64,000 bases of DNA from Saussurea involucrata (lineage: Eukaryota > Streptophyta > Magnoliopsida > Asterales > Asteraceae): positions 225,440 through 289,439 of the forward strand of contig JAWVWS010001018.1 of the NCBI GenBank assembly GCA_033807775.1. The letters run 5' to 3'. The stretch's first letter is position 1. Each line of letters starts with the position of its first letter. Shown here piece after piece: positions 56,205 through 64,000 of the stretch. A model generated the notes under the pieces. That model was not told where the DNA came from. It worked only from the letters and a program-made list of their open reading frames with translations, and searched no databases. The position numbers were made by a program, and so were the translations under genes.

Positions 56205-59030
56205 ATGGAGAGCGATACTGAGAGGAGCATCGTCCTGAGAGATGGTGGGAGGATTATTGGAGGAGATGATGCTCAAGGGAGCAATGTTACTGCTCTACTC
56301 AACTCTGCTGGTTCAACTGTGAAGATCAATTCTTTGTCTATTGATCTTGGACTTGTCAAGGAGAAGGGTGATGCCCAAAAGTGTAGTCATTTCTCTATTC
56401 GGTAAGCCATTTAATTTTTGCCTATTTAATTCATAACACACTGACTGTTATTCATTTAATTAGACAACAGTTCTATTATAGTATAAATGCATCTCTTTGA
56501 TCACATGCCTGAGCAAAGTTCAGAAAATATGCTGGACTCTTATATGAATGGAAAACATGCTGTTGATATATGGCTTCTAGTATGTAACGATTTCAAAGAA
56601 GTATCACCCCACATTAGTTCAAATTTGGTCATGTGACAGTTCCAAATTAATGTTTTCTTCCTTAAGACATATATGTTTGTTTTGTCATGCCACCTTTTTT
56701 TTTACTTCTCTTATTTATATTATTACCATTGCTGATGGAAGCATCCTACCCATGGCTTATATGCTCATCTTCTGTTCCACAATTTTAGTTATAGAAATTT
56801 CTTTTCTAGTAGCATATATTACCTGATATTCTTTTAGAAGTCCAAAGAGAAGACTGACTGGCTAAAATTTTTTAGTTGACTATCTCCAATCCATAGTAGT
56901 GTAATAAGTACATCTTGTAACTTGTTGCTTTATCCATGCAGAAATGTGTTGTTATCGCTTTGCATCTTTAGTTCATAGTTGAGATGCCAATGCACACAAT
57001 CTATTGCTTGTGTTCATTTTTGAACGTTTACATGATATATGGTGGATATTATGATATATTTTATCACTTTGCTTGAATAAATATTTATTCTTTGTAGTAG
57101 AGATAAATGGACTCACAATTGATTGGTGTGTTCTTATTTTTTTTTCCCAATTTACTGCTAATATTAATATATTATCTGATCCACCAGAGGCTATGCTGCA
57201 AAGATGCGTGAAAGAGGTGGCAACAACTACTTACCATTTGCTTATGGTAGCGGACAACATCTCCCCCCTATAGAGGTCCCACGTTTTAGATATTGGCTTT
57301 GTCAAAGCTGTTTGCAAGATTCTGGAGGTGGAAGAAGTTCTCGAGAGGTAGCATTAGTCTCTCGGTATGGTAAAAGCATGGTGCAACCTTGTGCAACTTG
57401 TTACTCAACGCTAGATTGTCATGGTTTGCCAATACTCCCTTTTGGTGAAGGCACTTCAGGTAGGTTGTTACGTTCAAGGGAGCAAGTACCAGACAATCTT
57501 GCATCATATCTATTCTGATTTTTCAGAATTATTTATTTATTTTTCTTGTTCTTTCCTCAGGTCTTAAACCAGCTGACAAGAGGAATGATGATGAAAGAAT
57601 CCTCACTGTTTTACAAGGAGATACAACTCAATCTTCACCTGATCATACCCCTGCTGATGTTGAAGAACCAGCTAAAGTTGTTTCTATTGACACCAATGTT
57701 GCTGCAGAGGCAAATGTTAGCGCACCAGTTGCTATTGAAGAGAACGACTTGAGAAATCTTGATGATTCCAAGAAAGTTGGCACAGCCAAGGGAACTTTAG
57801 CAGTCTCCGATCAGCAGAATGATGATCAAAGTGGACATCCACGCCGAAAGGCACGGAAAGTGCGTCTGCTGACAGAGTTGCTGTGTGGAAGTACCGATGA
57901 ACAGCATCAGAGAAAGGAAAGTAATCTTCTTGACTTAGCTCCAACCCCATCTTCTCCATTGCCATCTGTTTCTCAAGTTAAAAGAAAGGTGCCACAAGCT
58001 CAGGATCGAAGATCTACCGATCAAACCAGCCAAGGTCATGTTGGAAAGAAGGTCAAGGCCTTTAAGGGGGATGCTCCTGTGAAAACCAGTCTAGTTGGAC
58101 ATTCTCGAGATGTAGGAGTTGGTGAATATGGACAGAACACTGATAAGTATCAATGTAAAAAATATGGAACTCAAAGGAGTTCCAAACATGGTAATAAGGT
58201 TAGTAGTGATCCAGTGGCAGCTTGGCGATCGATATTCAGTGATATGGGCAGAACAGATAAGCTAGTTTCAGTGCCCAATGGTACTTCAAAACAAAGTAAT
58301 GATGTCTCTGAAGGCAGAGGAAGTGACACATTTTCTAAGTCGATTCCTCCACCACAGCCTGAAAAGAAATCTAATGCTTCAAAGAAGATATTGGAGAATC
58401 CTGTGAGAGATCAATTATTTGGAGAGGATACACAGAGGACAAATGTTGGTGGTTCTAGAGTGAGGGATCGTCAGTCAGAGGTGGGGTTAGGACTTGGCTT
58501 ATCTCTACACTATGACACACAATCCCAGGTTCCTAATTTGCTACCACCGATGCCAAATCGAGTTCCCATCCAAGATCATCATAGTAGGAAAGCTGGTTTC
58601 TTTTTTGGGGAATCAAGTATAGCACATAGAGTTATATCTGATCCTCAAGCAAAAGCTAGATCACTTTACGAAGTCAGAGATGGACATACTCCCAGAACAG
58701 CACTCCTACAGGAGCAGCAGCAGCACTATCATACACAACTTTCACATGCAAGTTTTTCTCAGCATCAAAATTTGGTATGCTCACTATTTGATGATTATAT
58801 ATAGTTTCCCATAATATCCCTTTTATATATATAGAAGTACTTTTAAACCGTTGTTAACTTTTAATCAAATACCCTCCCATGAATTGCGGCTTAAAAGGGA
58901 ATTGATCCGGTGCACCTCAGTGCATCTTATTGCGGTGCATCTCATCCTAATGTTCGTCCATTTCTCATCCAACGGTTGATAACCACTTCTCACGCTTCTC
59001 ACCAAATTTGGCACTTCTCACCGGAACCCA

Positions 59031-59074
<44 letters not shown>

Positions 59075-60948
59075 TCATGCATGATAAAGGGTATTGCTTT
59101 CCTCACTGCCGCTTACCATTTCTTATATTTGTTTAAAGGCAAATTAGTAAATGAATTGGTCATTGAACTTTCATGGTTTTTCTGTTGCTTACCTCAAGAA
59201 AAGGATTTGTTGATCCCATAATTGTATTTAATTCATTCTATCCCATTTTTAATTCAGTGAACTAATATATGAGGTCAATTTTGGATAAGATAACGAGGGA
59301 ATACAAAAATTGTCAAAGAGTATAAGCATGTGACTAATATTTTTTTTTTATTGGGGTATGAAAATGAAATAACCATGAGAGTTTAGTTGTTACTTCGTCT
59401 ATTTATTTTCTTCTTGATATCGAGTTGGATGAATCACTTTGATCACCACCCGTATATCTTGTTTCTGATTCATCTTTACAGGACTTCTCGGACCCACACA
59501 ATAAGAGAAACGGCGGAGTTAGAGGGTACACAGATGTGATGAGAGCTCATAATCATCAAAGACAAGAGATATTTTCCAACGGGAACGGGAGGTCAGATGA
59601 AAAAGAAATCGTTGAACTGATGGCGAAGATTCAGCATGAGAGGAACTTAAGCGAAGCTAGGAGTTACTGTGTTTCTGGTGGTAGCAATAACAGTGGGATG
59701 ATATCAAATACATCAAGTTTTCATAAAGTTAATTTCAATGAAGGGATGCCAATACCACTCCAGCAATATCCCACCATGAGGAGGCATTCATCTTCTTCTT
59801 CTATGATGCCAACAGGGGAGAATTCACTAAGAAATCCAGCTGGCTTCTACCATCAAGACCGATTTCCTTCCTTCCCAATGTTTGATAACTATTCGCAGTG
59901 TAGAAAGCAACCATCAAATGGCATCAGGGTTTCTGATCCTGGACACCAAGGACGCCATAATTCACATTATCATGAATCTAGAGGAAACAATAAAATAGCC
60001 TACCAATCGGCTCCAACCAATATGCAGATAATGGAAGCATTTAACAAGTACCATGATGGTACACATCAGAAAGGAACACAAGGAAATGTGTGGTCAAACA
60101 TTCCAACTAGCATGCCATTTGGTCAAAACATGGAGATGCATACAAAATGGTCAAACAGGAACAAGGGGAAAAGCATCATCAACCTGGATCTGAATGTCAT
60201 GGCCCCAAATGTTCTTGAAGAGCAGAATCATTTGGAAACTTCGGAGCTGAATCCAAAACATATGGGTTCATTAGATTCTTCATATTCTAATGAAGCCATT
60301 CCTGCAATGCAATTGCTTAGCTTAATGGATGCTGGAAAGTCAAGTTTGCCATTCAGTATGGATGGGAAAAAGCTTACTCCTAAACACTTTTCTTGTTATA
60401 ATCACTGCAGCTCAAGTAATACTGGAAAACTGAATTCCATGGAGGGTTCTCAGTTTCCGTACTCTGGAATCCAATCTGGTGTGAAAAAGCCGATTGAAAA
60501 CTCGAGGCACTTAAATTTGGCTCAGGGGACTTCACCTTCATTGGCTGTTACTAATTCATTTTCTTCTCTCTTTCACACTGATCAAACTGTTCAGGGACAC
60601 ATTCATGGACGCCAATCTTTTCATAAACCACCACAGAAGAAACCACGAGTTTTGCCTTCAGCTTCAGTTAGCCACAAGTACAGACCAGAGGATTTCCCTC
60701 TTCCATGGCATGCAACTCAAGATTCAAGTGAACGAGTAGCACAAGGATTCACGGGGCCCAAAAATGTGACATCAGGAACTGAGGTTTGCACAATCAACCA
60801 AAACCCGGCTGATTTTAGTACACCAGGACCAGATAATGTGTATATGATTGATGTTGAAGATCTGAAATTCAGAGGGGGGGAGCGTTGTTATAAGAGCAAA
60901 TTTGCATTGGAGACCGCTGGTGGACAGAAGAGGCAAAAAATGTCATGA
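56205..60948 (+). CDS. EMF1: EMBRYONIC FLOWER 1-like Polycomb-associated protein, complete
   Basis: Coding exons 56205-56401, 57188-57459, 57561-58774 and 59482-60948 have matching phases and give 1049 residues, close to the about 1100 of Arabidopsis EMF1. The N-terminal IKINSLSIDLG-like start and the conserved HFSIRGYAAKMRERG...LPF block (about residues 62-84) identify the family. They are followed by two CxxC pairs (LCQSC ~104-107, PCATC ~134-137). A second conserved block, RRKARKVRLLTELL, lies near 251. LxLxL-type motifs (GLGLGLSL ~464, LDLN ~797) and basic nuclear signals (QKKPR ~946, KRQK at the end) fit a nuclear repressor. From family knowledge, EMF1 works with PRC2/PRC1 to keep H3K27me3 silencing of flowering and seed genes. 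The third coding intron holds a transposon-like insert. No defect was seen. Confidence 0.92.
58833..59035. mobile_element. Element C bounded by TA microsatellites, copy 2, in an EMF1 intron
   Basis: It is clearly related to 36162-36394 through 'gcggcttaaaagggaattga', 'catccaacggttgataacca' and the end 'acccaaccct' before a TA tract (59036-59069). It has an extra 'tgcatcttattgcggtgcat' segment. It lies wholly within the intron 58775-59481 and does not touch the splice sites. Confidence 0.8.
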
Positions 60949-61500
60949 GATCTGCATGTAGCAGCATGCATCTTTGGATGAGATGAAAGTGCCCTTTGTC
61001 AATTTGCAAACAGGACTCACGTGTTTTATTGTACGTTATGGGAAGGGTCTGTTTGGGGGTTCATTCAGTGATAGTCTTGAGAGAACTGAGACCTATGGCA
61101 AGAATGGTTTTTGATTCTGAGTTAGAATTCATCTTTATTGCCTTTATGGCTAACAAGGTATGGCCTCCCCCTTATACTTGATATCGAAAAAATAAAAAAA
61201 AATTGAGTTGTACATATGTTCTGACTTCAGTTGGTATTTCCTGTTATAGTTCATAGAGTTATTTTCCATAGAAACATGGGTTTAAGAGTTGGTCTTCTCG
61301 GGTTTTTCAGACATTGTTGCTTATGTTCTTTGACCATGAGATTATGATCTGTTGTTGATGCTGAAATCTGGGAGATTTCTGTAACTCTGGTTATCAATAA
61401 ACCTCTTAGGCTCTTCAGTTTGTGCTTGAATTTGAATTATTCATGGCAGCAACAAATACCTTTTTAGTTGTTTGTCTTGTGCTTCTTTATGAAATAATGC
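60949..61500 (+). other. EMF1 3' UTR and downstream flank
   Basis: Stop TGA is at 60946-60948. Candidate poly(A) signals such as aataaa occur at about 61188 and 61397, so the transcript probably ends between 61200 and 61430. No other gene was seen. Confidence 0.5.
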
Positions 61501-61503
61501 TCA

Positions 61504-61671
61504 AATTGCCTTACAAAAGTAAGCCAAAAGGTATTGCACCGAAGTGGTATATTATTGAGGATTTATCAATTTGATGTAGCATTTGTGATTTATGGATAGG
61601 TGTAGCTTCAAATTTTCTTTTGTTAAGCTTGGAATTGCCAGAAGCCGGATCAATAGGACTGTAACTTGGTT
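61504..61671. repeat. 165-bp direct duplication, copy 1
   Basis: It runs from 'ttgccttacaaaagtaagcc' to 'ggatcaataggactgtaac' and is about 93% identical to 62370-62536, which lies about 870 bp downstream. Confidence 0.88.
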
Positions 61672-61732
61672 GAGATTCATGTCTTTATGTTTGTCTACGG
61701 TAATACTTGTATGCCTTTTGGTTTTTCTAACA

Positions 61733-61960
61733 TATTGAATAGGAATTTAGATAACGATCGATATGTGGTTGTTCTAAATCTTTGAATTGGAATTTGGATA
61801 ATACGATTGATATTTGGTTGTTCTAAGTCTTTAAATTGGAATTTGGATGATACGATTGATATGTGGTTGTTCAAAGTCTTTGAATTGGAATTTGGATAAT
61901 ACGATTGATATGTGGTTGTTCTAAGTCTTTGAATTGGAATTTGGATATTGGATACCGAGT
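61733..61960. repeat. Minisatellite, about four 50-bp units
   Basis: Units read 'ttgaattggaatttggata' then 'atacgattgatatgtggttg' then 'ttctaagtct', with a few substitutions between copies. It lies between the two copies of the 165-bp duplication. Confidence 0.92.
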
Positions 61961-62369
61961 ATAATTGTTGTTGGCTATTTGTGTAAAATTTTCAAGTAAA
62001 CTTATATGTTGACGACTAGATCATTAATTCAAAGTAGAAAGTTTATTACCCTTATACTTCAATCTATTTTGAGTATGCAAAGTAGTTTTTTTGTAGGCAA
62101 TTTTATGAAAATAGAGCATGTAGAAGTGAATGTATTGAAAGCTTGTTTGTTTTTGGAATGACTTTTGATTAATAACAAGGACTAATTGGAAATTTCAGAA
62201 AGCTAGAAAGATGATAGTTTTTTAATTATACGTGCATAATAATCGAGTCTTGACTCCATGCTCAATATACACTCAATGTCTATGAGTTTGTAGTCCAAAT
62301 TTCCTTTTGAATGAAAAACTTGACTCCAAGTCTTGGCTGGGGACTTGGCTTTAATTTCATTTGGTGCAA

Positions 62370-62536
62370 ATTGCCATACAAAAGTAAGCCAAAAGGTATT
62401 GCACCAAAGTGGTATATTATTGAGGATTTATCAATTTGATGTAGCATTTGTGATTTATGTATAGGTGTAGCCTCAATTTTTTTTTTTTGGTTAAGCTTGA
62501 AATTGCTAGAAGCTAGATCAATAGGACTGTAACATT
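62370..62536. repeat. 165-bp direct duplication, copy 2
   Basis: Second copy of the 61504-61671 segment, ending 'aggactgtaac'. It has a T-run expansion at about 62479-62490. Confidence 0.88.
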
Positions 62537-62539
62537 GGG

Positions 62540-62982
62540 TATTTTGTTGTTTAGCTATTCTTTCTCTCTAATAGCGTTTTGTTCATTTATGCTATAGTTT
62601 GATTTTATGCTACATCAATGCTTCACACATATCGAGCTTTCAGAGGTGTTGTGTGTTCTTTTTGCTTATTTTTGTCTCTGTATTTTTTGAGTTTGATCTC
62701 CCCTCCCCAAAGTTAAGAGTAAACAATGTGCTAGTTATTACAAGGGATAACAAAAGGCGTGTGTACAAGGCTTATCAAGACCAAGGTTCTAAATGGCGTG
62801 AGGCGTGGCGTGGCGGCGAGGCCAAGCCTCAAGCCTTAGGAGTCATGGCGAGACCATGCCGTTTATCAATGCGTGACTTATGCCGGCAAATTTCTATATC
62901 GTATATAATATTATATATAAAAACATATGTTTTGTACTATTAATTGACGAGTCAATGATAAAAAACAAGTTAAATTAGGTTT

Positions 62983-63019
<37 letters not shown>

Positions 63020-64000
63020 TAGGTTTGAACCGTGTACTACACGGGTAATTTAAAAAAAATTAAATCATGCTAGAAAACTTATTAACTATTATGAAAGATT
63101 AATTTAAAATGAATTGACGGGAAGCATAACAATTTGACTTTGAAAATATCATTAACTAACCATCTGTTGATAACTGATATTATGTAGTTCAATTAAAATT
63201 AGAGAAAAATAATATAATCATGATTAAGAAAGTATAAATAATTAAATATACTATACTAAAATAATTGCATATTTATATTTTTGAAAAAAGTTCGAACTCA
63301 TAATCCAAAAGTCAGTTGATAAGTGATATCTTTTTTTCCAAGTAATTAAATCTCTTACGATAACTCTAAGGGTGTTTCGTTGACAGAATGTAATTTGATA
63401 GAATTGTAATTCGTCGAATGAATTCAACTTTGAAGTAAAAGTTCATATGAAATTGCAAAAAGAAAATCACGAAAATTTAGTGATTATTTGTATCAAAGCC
63501 CATACTAATTTCAACAAATCTCATACTAATCACGACACATTAATTCGTATATATTTATGATATTTAATAATATAATTAAATCCAAAAATATTCAATATTG
63601 GGCTCATTTCGAAGGTATTGACGAAGCGATTACAATGGTATAATTTGTAAAAAATAGAAATGTTTTTTAATGCATTTTAGTTCATATACATTATTTATGT
63701 TTATATGCTAAGAGTCTAAAATGAAAAAGAAAAAAGAAAAAAGTAAGAGATTAAAAGTAAACTACATACCTAATTATAAGGGTAGTAAATGTAATGTATA
63801 AATTAAAAAAATTGAATTAATGAGAGATTTAAGGAGAAGTGAATGTGGGTGTGCTAATTGAACTTATAATGTAAACCGCGTCCAGATACATGTTTAGACG
63901 GGAAAATACTGAAGTCGGTTCACCAGAAGACGACACGTGGCATGCTAGTTACTTATTTATTATATATATATATATATTAAAAACTAGCAAATAATACATT
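62540..64000. other. Repeat-rich right edge
   Basis: A GC-rich patch at 62785-62880 ('ggcgtgaggcgtggcgtggcgg') looks like a repeat fragment. A TA tract at 62981-63019 is followed by 'ctaggtttgaaccgtgtact', a border seen in other TA-bounded plant elements, and another TA tract lies at 63960-63976. At 63369 'aagggtgtttcgttgacaga' resembles the end of the Harbinger-like element at 43758. No gene was found. Confidence 0.5.

Noticed and set aside
61733..61960. CRISPR-like array
   Set aside because: Units are contiguous 50-bp tandem repeats without unique spacers, in a plant nuclear context.
62599..62943. 114-residue frame near the right edge
   Set aside because: It spans a T-rich stretch and a GC repeat patch. 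No domain or conservation signal was found.

Overview
This window is plant nuclear DNA, almost certainly from a eudicot and probably from the daisy family (Asteraceae). The evidence is AT-rich intergenic DNA, GT-AG introns, two recognisable single-copy plant genes, and dense plant-type transposons (MULE, hAT, PIF/Harbinger MITEs, Copia, Ty3/gypsy, L1, tRNA-SINE). The family-level guess rests on the general look of the elements and is not proven.

Host genes. At the left edge (1-5422, + strand) lie the last seven exons of EMC1, a subunit of the ER membrane protein insertase. At the right (about 54970-61400, + strand) lies a complete EMF1-like gene (EMBRYONIC FLOWER 1, a plant Polycomb partner). 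It has a TATA box, a 5'-UTR intron and a four-exon coding region of 1049 codons. I see no other convincing host gene. The roughly 49 kb between them is transposon and repeat DNA.

8.1-13.3 kb: a 5.16-kb Mutator-like element (MULE) with 360-bp inverted repeats and a perfect 9-bp target duplication. It carries a MuDR-type transposase with one in-frame stop, a convergent small coiled-coil gene and a 93-bp-arm foldback between the two. A Harbinger-type MITE sits inside its left inverted repeat.

15.0-32.6 kb: a nested retrotransposon stack. The LTR of an old + strand gypsy element is split by a - strand Copia element (15801-28257). That Copia element is itself split by (a) a non-LTR element whose architecture resembles R2-type elements (N-terminal zinc finger, RT, C-terminal CCHC plus restriction-like nuclease) in its 3' LTR, and (b) a - strand chromovirus-like gypsy element in its body. 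A degenerate Tat-type gypsy fragment follows. 33.8-35.6 kb is the 3' half of an L1-type LINE.

38.0-43.3 kb: an apparently intact autonomous hAT element with a perfect 8-bp target duplication, a three-exon BED-finger transposase with no visible defect, arrays of subterminal repeats and duplicated terminal exons.

43.7-54.5 kb: non-autonomous DNA elements. These are a Harbinger-like MITE, a second MULE with a 9-bp target duplication, several elements bounded by TA/GA microsatellites (three of them back to back at 51.0-52.7 kb), a tRNA-derived SINE with a 15-bp target duplication, and a Tourist-like MITE upstream of EMF1. One microsatellite-bounded element also lies inside an EMF1 intron.

In functional terms there are two housekeeping or developmental genes separated by a transposon nursery. 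The hAT element looks potentially active, the 5.16-kb MULE looks recent, and the retroelements are mostly dead. All calls come from reading the sequence; no database search was run.
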